Positions 1-9,700 of a stretch of 64,000 nucleotides of DNA are shown one piece after another. Each line of letters begins with the position of its first letter. Within the stretch, counting starts at the first letter, position 1. The position numbers and the translations under genes were made by a program. Origin of the DNA: Coniella vitis (lineage: Eukaryota > Ascomycota > Sordariomycetes > Diaporthales > Schizoparmaceae); NCBI GenBank assembly GCA_011317545.1, contig WUJK01000013.1, positions 1 to 64,000 on the forward strand, given 5' to 3'. The notes beneath the pieces were generated by a model that was not told where the DNA came from, made no database searches, and saw nothing but the letters and a program-made list of their open reading frames with translations.

Positions 1-647
1 AAAAAATCGAATATGATAATAAATGGACGGCATAACAGCCCTCCGCGAGAGTGTAACAATATTATATATTATATCGTTTCCCGAAACTTGTTGCTAAGAT
101 TATGGATATAGGAAACACGGACTTACGTTCTAAAGTCTAGGTAGCTGGAAAGAGAGCAGGACCCCTGAAATAGAGTCTATGTTGGGTCGACTTGTGAATG
201 TTCAGTCTAAATAGGCTCGGCGCTAAGCAACTAATCTACCTGGGAATAAACCCCAGTCGCGTATTGCACAATCGAAGAATTAACGAGTTTACCCGCAAAG
301 ACAAGTGATCTGACAAAGACCAGCCTTACTAATTTTGGTATAGCCGCTCCGCGAGTACATAGTACATGACAAGGGGTCGTTGTTCGAAATCAAGCCGTTG
401 TACAAAAAAGGAAAGAGGTATCCAGACCCAATAATAATGAAAACCAATAATGCAAGGATACTGTGTGCCACACATCCCATGGTGCACTTTCAATCAGTTG
501 GCCTGCAGGACTCAAAATAGGGCACTTGCAGCTGCGGGTGGCGGAAACCCGCGAAATCGCGCATAGTATTTTTCTTCACATTTCGCATTTTCGCGCGACT
601 CCGCATCCATGTTCCAAATGACTTTCCCCGGTTCGTTTCCCCAAGGG
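1..647. other. intergenic, no gene seen
   Basis: No open frame here looks like a protein, and no RNA gene was recognised. The right part, from about 490, resembles the 140-bp repeat units that follow it (Cys/Ala-type GCGC-rich words), so it may be a more diverged unit of the same array. Confidence 0.4.
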
Positions 648-1067
648 CATATGCGGCGTGATTGACGTCCACGTCATCCTTTTTGCTGTTAGCATCGCTG
701 CTGCGCACTCCCTGCGCAGTGAGCACGGCAGGAGAGAAAAGAAAGCGCGCTTTCCGCACTGCTTTCTCTCGTCTCTCTAATCAAGGGCTTATGCGGCGTG
801 ATCGGGGTCCACGTTATCTTTTGCCACTAGCGTGCTGTTGCGCACCTACCCTGCGCAGTAAGCACGGAGGGAAATGAAAGCGCGCTGTCCGCACTACTTT
901 CATCTTTCCCCCTTTCATCTTGCCAAGCATATGCGGCCCGCGGCCCATGGGTGACCTAGAGTATTGAGTCAGGTCACAAGCGTGATCGACGTACACGTCA
1001 TCTTTTTTCTGCGCATCAAGCCACGGTAGGGCAAAAAGCGCGCTTGAGCAGGTCGCGCACTTGTCAC
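648..1067. repeat. diverged tandem repeat, three units of 140 bp
   Basis: The word TATGCGGC recurs at 651, 791 and 931, an exact 140-bp spacing. Each unit then carries a GATnGnnGTCCACGT-like segment, a GCGCAC...CTGCGCAG segment and an AAAGCGCGC segment. Units 1 and 2 align through most of their length. Unit 3 has an insertion near 940-985 and is more diverged. The short ORFs on both strands here follow the repeat and are not treated as genes. Confidence 0.75.
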
Positions 1068-1449
1068 GAGCGAAACTGCCACGCAAGCTCTCATTCGCCT
1101 CTTTTTTTTTTTAGGCTAGCAGGCAGTAAGACCCAGCTAAATGCGCCGATTCAGCCCGTTTAAGCGAGCATCCCCCTTTCAGGAGATGCTCCGTGCATAG
1201 TAATTTACAGTAGTCCCAACGCGCAGACCACAATCGTTGACTTGACTTTTGGTGCGTGGTGCTTGGTGCTATCGGATTCTTACTATGTAAAGTCGGCTCT
1301 TTTGTCCAAAGACTTTTACCGACGGCAAGCTATGGCCACCTTCTGATGGCTGATGACGGCTCGCCTTCGGATGGCGGCAAGTCTCTTGCGATTTTGTTAT
1401 ATACTAAGGGCTTTTCTCTAAACCTTTTATCGCTAGTAGCCTGCTATGG

Positions 1450-2016
1450 ATGGCGGAATGTAATATAGTATTTTATGTACATAATATAAAGCAATCTCCA
1501 GAAGCGCGGCTACCCCGCTTTCATAGCATAAAATATGAGTCAAAAATTCGAAATAGAAAAACAAAGAAACAAGAAGAATGCGGGCCGACTATAGTACATG
1601 GGACTACTGTTACGCATCTGACTTCTCTTATGCAACATTCTACTTCTCAAATGGATGAACTCGCCCTGTTACGCGTTAACTTGCAAAAGCCACCCAGAAA
1701 GAGAGACAAAGCGCCTTATGGTTTCGATGAGCAGCTCAAGGCGACAGCAGAGGCGACAGCAAGCAACACCTGGGTTGTCTTACTAGAAACAGGTTTCGCC
1801 GCTTGGTATGCGTACTTTATTGCAGACCCTGCTACCCGTAAGCGTATCGATGTATTGCCGCTGCCCGAGGTACAAAATATAGCAGAGCAATTATGCCAAG
1901 TTACGCTACATGAAGATCTTAAAGCACTCTTCTATCATCTGTTTGATAAAGCTAACCGGGCTGCTTCTCGTAAGCGTAAGTCGAAACCTCGAACCCCAAT
2001 CCAAGAAAAAGTCTAA
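1450..2016 (+). CDS. hypothetical protein, basic C-terminus
   Basis: This is a 188-codon frame that I do not recognise. The N-terminal third is low in features. The middle (residues about 85-165) has a regular helical look with conserved-type Trp and Phe residues. The last 25 residues are Lys/Arg rich and end in an RKRKSK-type basic stretch that could act as a nuclear localisation signal. Immediately downstream another frame stays open from about 2020 to 2714, so the two may be parts of one gene separated by a short intron or by a frameshift in the A-run near 2000. Base composition is ordinary and not RIP-like. The start is the first Met of the open frame and is uncertain. Confidence 0.35.
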   Translation: MAECNIVFYVHNIKQSPEARLPRFHSIKYESKIRNRKTKKQEECGPTIVHGTTVTHLTSLMQHSTSQMDELALLRVNLQKPPRKRDKAPYGFDEQLKATAEATASNTWVVLLETGFAAWYAYFIADPATRKRIDVLPLPEVQNIAEQLCQVTLHEDLKALFYHLFDKANRAASRKRKSKPRTPIQEKV

Positions 2017-2267
2017 ACGGTAGGATAGGATACCTTCAGGAACGTGGTTGTCAGGCGCCAATTGATTCCGGAAGCAAACGAAGGCGTACAGAATCAACGT
2101 GTTCTTTAAACGCAACTCGAAGCTCAACGCCTACAACTATCGTCCCGCGCATCCCTCCGACGCCTAGCTCGGCAGCCTACCAGCAGCTTCCATCGATAGA
2201 GCTTCATCCAGTTCAGGGCCATGGAGCTCATCCAACAGGCCGCGAAACTGAGCGTCTGCCTCTCGCA

Positions 2268-2714
2268 GTGCATCTTTCTGGCATTCTTCCACCTATCCTG
2301 TTGAGTGCGATTGTGAAACGAGATGCCAGAGCTGAAGTTGAGGTCGATACGGCTCGGCTCAAGCTCTTCATTCAGCTGCATAGGGTGCCGTATCTTGCAA
2401 AGGAACTCTTTGATGTAGATGCTGATATCGGAAACGGATCTCTTAACCTACGCTTAGAGAATGGCGCGACTGCAAGAGTGTCGGAACTAGACGGCGCAAA
2501 ACACGAAGTACTTGAGAAATGTTTTGGGAGTCGACTCGCAACAGCAATCCAATCCAGCTGTCTCTTTTCGATAGAGTTAAAGCAAGGAGAAATGGTCACA
2601 AGGTGTGTCTCTCTTGGTATAACAAATAAGGAGGGATTACGTTGTTATATATGTCTTTACTTGAATCCCGAGGCGCTTTCTAGTATTATGACTGATATAT
2701 GGAAGGACGCTTAG
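2268..2714 (+). CDS. hypothetical protein, possibly the 3' part of the preceding gene
   Basis: A 148-codon frame starting at the first internal Met; the same frame is open upstream to about 2020, through a Ser/Thr/Pro-rich segment. No family was recognised. The segment from residue 20 to 140 looks like a compact globular domain: alternating hydrophobic residues, Leu/Val rich, one CYICLY strand near the end and no membrane segment. Together with the 1450-2016 frame it could form one protein of about 400 residues if joined by an intron or one-base shift near 2010. Composition is not RIP-like. Confidence 0.35.
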   Translation: MHLSGILPPILLSAIVKRDARAEVEVDTARLKLFIQLHRVPYLAKELFDVDADIGNGSLNLRLENGATARVSELDGAKHEVLEKCFGSRLATAIQSSCLFSIELKQGEMVTRCVSLGITNKEGLRCYICLYLNPEALSSIMTDIWKDA

Positions 2715-2911
2715 TTATACCTTACTATATCAATAAATGCTAGATGGAGCTCCTCTCTGATTGAACATATAGACTCCACTTCGTTATATATGCTCTGTGA
2801 TTCTTGTTACTTGAGTATGTTGATTGGGTCTATCGTCTTTCATTGTAAGCTGCACCACGATTCGCCTTAACAGCACGCTGTAGATTACGAGGTAGAGCGA
2901 TCAGGGAGCTC

Positions 2912-4030
2912 TTGGATTGTGCTGGGCACGCGGGTAACACAACTTATCACAGACCTGGCCGTCTTCGCAACAAACGCTTCTTGACATGTCAAGCGCCAAT
3001 TGCCACGAACCTGACAGACGAGTATCAGGTTCGCCTGCCTCGTCACTGTCCAGCATGTCATGGGACTAATGTATCGTCATGCCCAGCGACAAGACTCTCC
3101 AGATTGCCTACCTACTACCTTAACCCTACCTCCTCCATACCTCCCCGGCTTACATTCAAGTCCCACCACCCACCTACCGCAGCGGTTTATGCAATTCACC
3201 CGCCAGCACCCGCGAGACTTGTTGTACCGGTCTCTAGCGGACGACTCGGAATGTATAGTCAGCCAAGCGACTGGGCTGGAGCCCAGCCTATAAAGAGGAG
3301 GACGCCCTCTTTTCAGCGTCCTACAGGTTTTCTAAATCTTCTCCTCATGCCATTCCCCCAGCACAGAACGAAAAACATTATGCAGATCTTTCCAACAAAG
3401 CACGAGCTCTTTGCTCACTTGCCTTACTCAATTGTACCAGCGGATACAACAAGCCGTTCTCCAACCGACTTCGCAGACCATTTCCCGGTCACATCTGGTC
3501 AAGTTATGACGGAAACACAACGCACTCAAGTTGAAGCCATGCTCCCTCGACTCACTCCTTTCGATGGAAGTGAGCATTTCCAGCCCAATCTTTCGCCCTC
3601 TGCGCTTCAAAGCCCAAGATCCACAATATCCGCAGACGAGCAGCAGCAATTTCATACACTGCTCGCTCATGATTACGCCGACTCAAGTCCACAACCAAGT
3701 TTGACTGAGGATTACCCACTGAAGCCGCTTGAGACAAAGACATTCGATTTGCATAACGAGGTTCAATCGCTGCCTGTACAAAGCACGAGCTTGCAGGAGT
3801 GGGAGGCTCTTAAGATTACGGGAAAGAAATTAATCAACGAGGTTTACTACATGGTCGTGTGGAAGCCTACCTTGGAGCATGTGGGCAATTTAGGTCATAT
3901 GAAGGAGCTTGTTGATAGTTTTGAGCGAGGGCAACGTAGCCATTCACGACGCCACCAAAAAAAAAATCCACGAAACAGAGCTGTAAGCTCGAAGCGAGTT
4001 GGAAAGCGGTCGGCGAGGAAGACCCTCTAG
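2912..4030 (+). CDS. hypothetical protein with C-terminal chromodomain-like segment
   Basis: A 372-codon frame. Residues 1-280 are rich in Pro, Ser, Thr and Gln and look disordered. Residues about 296-345 read like a chromodomain: WEALKI, a GKK turn, YYMVVWKPT (matching the aromatic-strand YLVKW-type core), then an NLGH turn and a KELVDSFE helix. The tail is strongly basic (Arg/Lys), fitting DNA or RNA binding. Chromodomains usually bind methylated histone tails. In fungi they also occur at the C-termini of retrotransposon integrases, so this could be a host chromatin protein or a relic of a chromovirus. No reverse transcriptase or integrase is visible beside it. The call is inference from motif spacing. 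Confidence 0.45.
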   Translation: MDCAGHAGNTTYHRPGRLRNKRFLTCQAPIATNLTDEYQVRLPRHCPACHGTNVSSCPATRLSRLPTYYLNPTSSIPPRLTFKSHHPPTAAVYAIHPPAPARLVVPVSSGRLGMYSQPSDWAGAQPIKRRTPSFQRPTGFLNLLLMPFPQHRTKNIMQIFPTKHELFAHLPYSIVPADTTSRSPTDFADHFPVTSGQVMTETQRTQVEAMLPRLTPFDGSEHFQPNLSPSALQSPRSTISADEQQQFHTLLAHDYADSSPQPSLTEDYPLKPLETKTFDLHNEVQSLPVQSTSLQEWEALKITGKKLINEVYYMVVWKPTLEHVGNLGHMKELVDSFERGQRSHSRRHQKKNPRNRAVSSKRVGKRSARKTL

Positions 4031-4488
4031 TGTAGATTCGGTCTTTGAGGTAGAATTAGTGAACAGAGCACCTACAACTTCGCACCGTATTGTTTATGTG
4101 GAAATCGATCGATCTCCAGTATATGGACAATAAGCAAGGAGATCCCAGTGTCAGGCTGGCCTTACCTCAAGGCTAATGGTCGCGCGGAATTACTTAGTAT
4201 TTAGACACGTATATACCAGCAAGGGGCTTCGCAAGGGTTGTGCAGAACTGTCAAATGTACTCCTCCAATTGCTTTAAGGACAAGTCAAATTATCTAGATA
4301 ATACTATAGGGTGAGACGACCAGACTCCTTTCAGTGGCTCTCATTCAACTCGAAAGAGGTGGCATTGCGTTGCCTTCCAGTCCATTATACAGCTTGGATC
4401 GGACACCAGCATCGTCAACTCATTTTCCCGTCTTCCTTTCCATCCTAGAAGAGAATTACAGCCGAGCTTTGCTGAAGAATGTTCTCGA
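4031..4488. other. intergenic
   Basis: No supported gene. A 62-codon forward frame (4334-4522) runs into the tandem array and has no recognisable features. Confidence 0.4.
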
Positions 4489-4731
4489 GACTCCGCCGCT
4501 GCACCCAGCCCTGCCAGGATAACGACTATGCCTGCTTTGCAAAGAGAATATCTCCAGACTCCGCCGCTATACCTAGCCCTGCTAGGATAACGACTATGCC
4601 TGCTTTGCAAAGAGAATATCTCCAGACTCCGCCGCTGCACCCAGCCCTACCAGGATAACGACTATGCCTGCTTTGCAAAGAGAATATCTCTAGACTCCGC
4701 CGCTACACCTAGCTAGGATAACGATTATAAG
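4489..4731. repeat. tandem repeat, 68-bp unit, about 3.5 copies
   Basis: The word GACTCCGCCGCT starts at 4489, 4557, 4625 and 4693, an exact 68-bp period. Each unit continues with a CCCAGCCCT-like stretch, AGGATAACGACTATGCCTGC and TTTGCAAAGAGAATATCTC. The third and fourth units show C-to-T or G-to-A changes, and the last is shortened where the RIP-mutated block begins. Confidence 0.9.
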
Positions 4732-6340
4732 CTTTCGGGTTAAGAGCTAGTCCCCGGCTTATAAGTTAAGGAAAGTCGCTTAGCCTCTACTAGATAGATA
4801 GGGCTTAGCACTACCGTTATATCTAAGCTATAAGAGCTAAGCCTCTTTACCCGAGAGTTAGCAACGCCGTACTCGGGTAACCCTAGGCATTAGTAATATC
4901 GGGATAGACTTTATGCGTTGGAAAGTTTGCCCGGTGCTAAACCTATTAGTTTCCTTTCCAGCGATCGTACTAGCCGGTAGTAGTACTAAGTGCAGCTTCT
5001 TTTTCTTGATTATCGTTTTTATCCTTTTATATAGCATCTTATCCTGCTTCTCTTCTGAGGATCTCCTTTGCTTATAGTCTAAGGTTTCTTGCTTTATATC
5101 GTTATCAGCTAGCACTTGTTGTACGATAGGGGGGTTTGTTTGTACAGCTAGGTGCCGACGGCGAAGTGCGCGAGTAACCCGAGGTAATAATAATATTATA
5201 GAAGGCGGATAGGAGGCTATTCTCCTCTTCTTAGCTACCCGTAACTCGAATATACTCTCCTCTAAAGCCCTCTTTCGCTTAGAACTTGGTATAATACTTT
5301 AATTATCGGCCGGTAGCTGTTGAGTAATGGTAGTATCCTTAACCAGTGTTTTTAAGCGCTAGCGTCGGGGTGCGTAAGCTCGGGTTACCCGTAGAACGAA
5401 TATTGCCTTATTTATCCCTACCCTTATCTTCTTAGCGAGCGGTGGTAACTCCTCGGGGATATCCTTAGGTAGCGTCCTCTTCCGCTTATTACCTAATATA
5501 GCTCTCGTATCGTTATCTAGTAGCTATTGGATATTTTCGGCTCGACTATGAGCCCGTGCAGGCAAAGGAGACAGGCCCATACATATACGCTCGTCCGGGT
5601 CGAGCTCGCTTAGGGACTTACCGTAAGGTCCCGGGGGGAGAACGGTATACTCGGGCGGGGTAATAAAGTCATCGAGGGTAGCAAGCCCCGTATCGATTAT
5701 TATAAATTATTCTACTAGCCTAACGGATTGCTCCAGCTCCTCGCTATTAATATTACTATCGCTGGGCGACGGCAGTCGTACTTCGTTTATAGCATAGTAG
5801 TTACTAACAAAATCTTAGCGCTATTTATCCCGAGCAGATATTACTCTCCGGTGGAATTTACCCTCCGTCTTACCTTCGCGCTAAGGAGAGTAATACGTAA
5901 GAGATATAGTAGCAATAGTTTGCGGAGGTAGGCGTATATTAGTGATTATAGGTAAGCTATAGTTAGTATCAGGATAATAGCGAGGATGCGATGCGATATA
6001 GTTGCTGGAAAGCGGGGCCCGGGATGCGAATTATTCCGCTGTTATCCCTGCCTATTACTACGGTACTATATAAAGGGTGGGTGTCTCTAAGCGCTAAGAT
6101 TAAATTAGAGTGGAGTTAAAGCGTGCATAACCGAGACCTATAAAGTGCGTTGTTCAAGGCATAAGGTACCTGCAGGTTACTAACAAAATAATATAAACTC
6201 CAATAGCGGAGGCTAAGTACTTTGGCGTCCGCGTTTTTTTGTTAGCAACCCTGGTACTGGATACCTATATAGCTACTTAGGTAGACTTATATAACTGCCC
6301 GTCTATAGATATATATAGTGCTAATTGATCGAGTTGCTAC
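4732..6340. other. RIP-mutated block, identity unknown
   Basis: CA and TG are almost absent while CG remains common and TA is in excess, which is the expected end state of CpA-to-TpA mutation on both strands. Every long frame is interrupted by TAA/TAG. The minus strand between about 5750 and 4860 has a patchy coding look (basic and Pro/Arg-rich runs), but I could not name a family. Confidence 0.6.
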
Positions 6341-7735
6341 CGCTCTTTATCCGTTCACCTGCTAATTTTCGTAATATCTTTACCCTGCTTCGTAATGCTA
6401 ACGCCCGAGAATAAGGCGGCGTAGTAATACTTATATTACTTAATCGAAAGCCAGCATCCTAACTCTGCTATTTATTCTCTGATTATTACTCGGGCCGCTA
6501 TATAATATATAAAAACAACCGACTATCGATCTATTTACTAGCTTATACTCTTATTTAATAATAAAGATTTAAGATAGGTTATCGGAAAGCTAGGGCGTAA
6601 CTCCGCGGTTACCTTACCCCTCTACTCGTCTAAGTTACGCTAGCTCCGAGGAAGTAAGTTTTTTTCTATCTCGATCTATCTATAATCCGGTGCTTTTATC
6701 TTACAAAACACTAGCCAATTTTATTCGATTTTATACCTATAGGCTAATTATAAATCGGATATCGAGCTATAACCTAACGACGCTTATATCCTTTATATAT
6801 AAACTAATCGCCTCCGGATCGGCCCGCTTAACCTTATATTCGAATTCGGTATAAACGATAATACTACCTACGTAACCTATTTCGAGAAATATATATAGAA
6901 GTAGTATATAGGTTGGGACTATAACGCCCGTATATAGGAGTATAGCTGCTTCGATCTATTGCCTAAATCGACGTACGTTAAATTGAAGAGATTAGTTCTC
7001 TATTATACTATCTCTAAGGGGGTATTTAGCATTGTCCGCGCTAGGGTTGAAAAGCGCTCCGGAGCGGCTATAGCCTGTAAAATAATCTACTACTATAACT
7101 ATTAGATAGTAAGTCTAAAGCTTAAGATCGAGATCGGTATATAAATCCTACGCGGTATAACTAGCCTCGTTCCTCTCCTTAATACCTAGTATAAATATAA
7201 TTGCCAGCTGCCGTATGGAGTATAAATCGAAGATATGCACCTCCTTATGCCGTTCGCACCCTTTACTTTTACTACCGCGCCTTAGGAGCAGATTAACTAT
7301 CTTATAAAGCTAGCCCTATTTCGTTAAGTACTCGAGGGACTTTGTACCCTATATACTATAGGTATTATATATCGCGATATTAGCCCTAATAATCTACTTA
7401 TCTTTTCGTATAAGACGCCTAAGACTGCTTATACTAGTATCGCCGACTTTGGAAAGGCTAAGAAAAGTAACTACGGTTCCGAGATATACCTTAGCCTAGT
7501 TAGCTTTATATTACTAGAAGTTAGCTAGCGTAGAGGATATACTAAAGTAATTAATATATTTAGCCTAGGGCTCTCTATTTTATCTATATTTATAACCTGG
7601 ACTAGTGCGGAGCCTATTACCCCGAAGAACTATATAAAAATACTCGAGAATTAAGCGATTATTCCTAAAGGTCTTCGATTAGTTCTAGTTTCTATAATAG
7701 CTTAGGAGCTATCCGCCCGTCCTACCGCCTAAATA
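6340..7735 (+). pseudogene. RIP-inactivated protein kinase
   Basis: Reading through TAA/TAG codons gives kinase landmarks in order. There is a glycine-loop-like KGVFSIVRA segment near 7017-7045. An AIACKII strand carries the ATP-anchoring Lys at 7078-7080. A YRDISPNNL catalytic loop lies near 7370-7396 (the His of HRD changed to Tyr, a C-to-T change). ADFGKA with the metal-binding Asp lies at 7441-7458, and a DIFSLG-like helix near 7555-7580 has its Asp changed to Asn. Upstream, from about 6800, is a conserved-looking PLNLIFEF segment. This is a serine/threonine kinase type typical of expanded fungal families. Mutated His, Asp and stop codons mean it cannot be active. Confidence 0.75.
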
Positions 7736-7789
7736 GCGCTAGCTAATCTTATGGCATTGGAGGAAGACGACGGGTATAGCGAAGATATC

Positions 7790-8040
7790 GCTACGAGGAT
7801 ATAACGACTAGGCGGTACTTCTCCCTCTTTATATTAGGGTAATATAGGGCACGAAACTGCCGAGAAGGTAGCGCCGGAAACTCGGTCTACTGCTAACAAG
7901 AGGATACGACGATTAGGCGGTATCTCTCCCTCTAGCTTATATATAGGGATATATAACTATACCGAGAAGGTAGCGCCGGAAGCTAGGTCTGCTGCTAATA
8001 AGAAGATATAGTTGTAAGGACCGTCTAGTTAGGACGATAT
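7790..8040 (+). repeat. tandem repeat in the tail of the kinase relic, about 105 bp per unit
   Basis: AGGATA-type words start at about 7796, 7901 and 8003. The first two units share GGCGGTA, TCTCCCTCT and GAGAAGGTAGCGCCGGAA and translate to a repeated EKVAPE/RS/ANK motif of about 35 residues, in frame with the kinase C-terminus. The third unit is partial. Confidence 0.6.
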
Positions 8041-9159
8041 TTCTCCCGGGGGCGGGCATATATATATGAAGTAACAACGGTGCAGAAGACGCAGTAGAAA
8101 TAAATAGCTGATGAAGAGTGCAATTCCAGAACTCGGCGCATTTGATAGTGCGAAGGTGTACTGGTGACTTTCTCCAAACCCCCGAAAACATGCCCACCAG
8201 TCCGGAAATCAGCCTTACTAAACCATTCAATAGGTAGCAGCGACTAGTTAGTTGGTACAACGTTGAACAATATTATTAGGTGAGAGCCGGATTTTAAAAA
8301 GCAATAAGCCCACCTTAGAATAGATTGCTATACAGAGAGTATACCGGAATTAACTAAGCAATTTTCCTTTATTCTTTCCCTAAGATTATTTCTACTTCCT
8401 TATTCATCAATCCACGCTTAGGTCTAGTATCCGTAGACCTTTTTATACTACTAACGTGGACTTAAAAGTAATCCTCCCGCAGACGTAGGTCCTCTCTCCA
8501 TCAATCTTAACACTTGGTCTTACCGCAGCGGAGGTTGTCAACTAGCCTTGTGAAATGCCAAAAACCATCCCCCGTGCCTGGGCCGACTGCTATAAAGTGA
8601 AAGAAGTATTGATTAACCTGTTACTCTTGAGTTGGAATGCTTATACTTTTGTTTATACCTCATATTATAAATTAAGTGGCTTCCCAGCGCACTATAAGTC
8701 AAAACCGGCGCGTCCATTGCCGTGAACTACAAATGGAACATACCATTTCCCCAATACAATGTCAGTCTCGCGATATTTTTACATTGTAGCGGTTGTAACC
8801 CGCTAGAAGTCCATTTTAGCCGCCGCAGCGTCATTACAGCTGAATCACCTAACATTTGTGGCTGGATTCCGCAAGTAAGCGCTTAAGAAAGGCGTTCACT
8901 GTTTTCCAGGGACTTGTTTCAGCATTCGAGTACGCAGTACTAGTTTTCCCAATCCGCTCCAATATACCCTGAATTCACCATTCGATTTGCCGTTTTTATA
9001 TTATAGCTGAATAAAAATTCCTATACTATATATTTCCAGATCTCTTGAAATCCCAATATAGTTTATATAACCTATATATATATTATTCAACGTAATTATA
9101 AGGCGGTATATATAGATCCCTTCCCTAAAATTAAGCCCGAGCTATATAAACCTGGACTT
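8041..9159. other. intergenic, mixed composition
   Basis: No supported gene. From about 8040 to 8990 the CA/TG depletion stops, so this is a unique spacer between RIP-mutated blocks. An open reverse frame at 7937-8260 spans the block edge and lacks protein features. Confidence 0.4.
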
Positions 9160-9700
9160 TAAGCTTATAAAATAAGTTTAGCCTACTAACGTATAGTTCT
9201 AGAAGCTAACGATATCCCTAAATACTATAAGCTCGCTTTAATATTATTTTGCTGGATATTACTTATAGGCTTTTTTATTTTGCCTAGTACTTTTACGTTA
9301 CTTTCCCACTTAGAACTTATAAAGCCTAAAGGGTTAGTCTAAGAAACTATTTAGAATATACCTTTATTACCAATTACTATATTATTCTATATATATAGAG
9401 TTTACGGTCTCGGCTGGCTATAGTGGCTGTTTCGAATGAATTACTTTTAGCTTCTTAGCCAGATATTCTTATAAGTTTATATCGTTATTACGAGGATATA
9501 TTAAAACTAACGCTAATAGGCCCGCTATCCTAAATAGTCTTAGCGGACTCGTTAATATTTTCTTAAATATATACGGTATCCAGGGTAGTTCGTAGTCCCC
9601 TACGGCCTGGTATACCTTAGCGATTATAGCATTTACCTTTCTAGGAATAGCAATAGGATCTTTATATTTTCAATAGAGGCTTATAAACCTTAAAAAACGG
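9160..9700 (+). pseudogene. RIP-inactivated multi-pass membrane protein
   Basis: Reading through TAA/TAG gives a hydrophobic protein: a polar NDIPKYYKL lead; a long hydrophobic stretch ending in a PSTFTLLSHL segment; NIPLLPITI and a second membrane segment; a GLGWLWW-like motif (Trp codons now TAG); NYFWLL; an SLSGLVNIF segment; and a last hydrophobic span near 9620-9660. The order resembles a widespread uncharacterised fungal membrane-protein family, but I cannot name it. No function is proposed. Confidence 0.4.
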
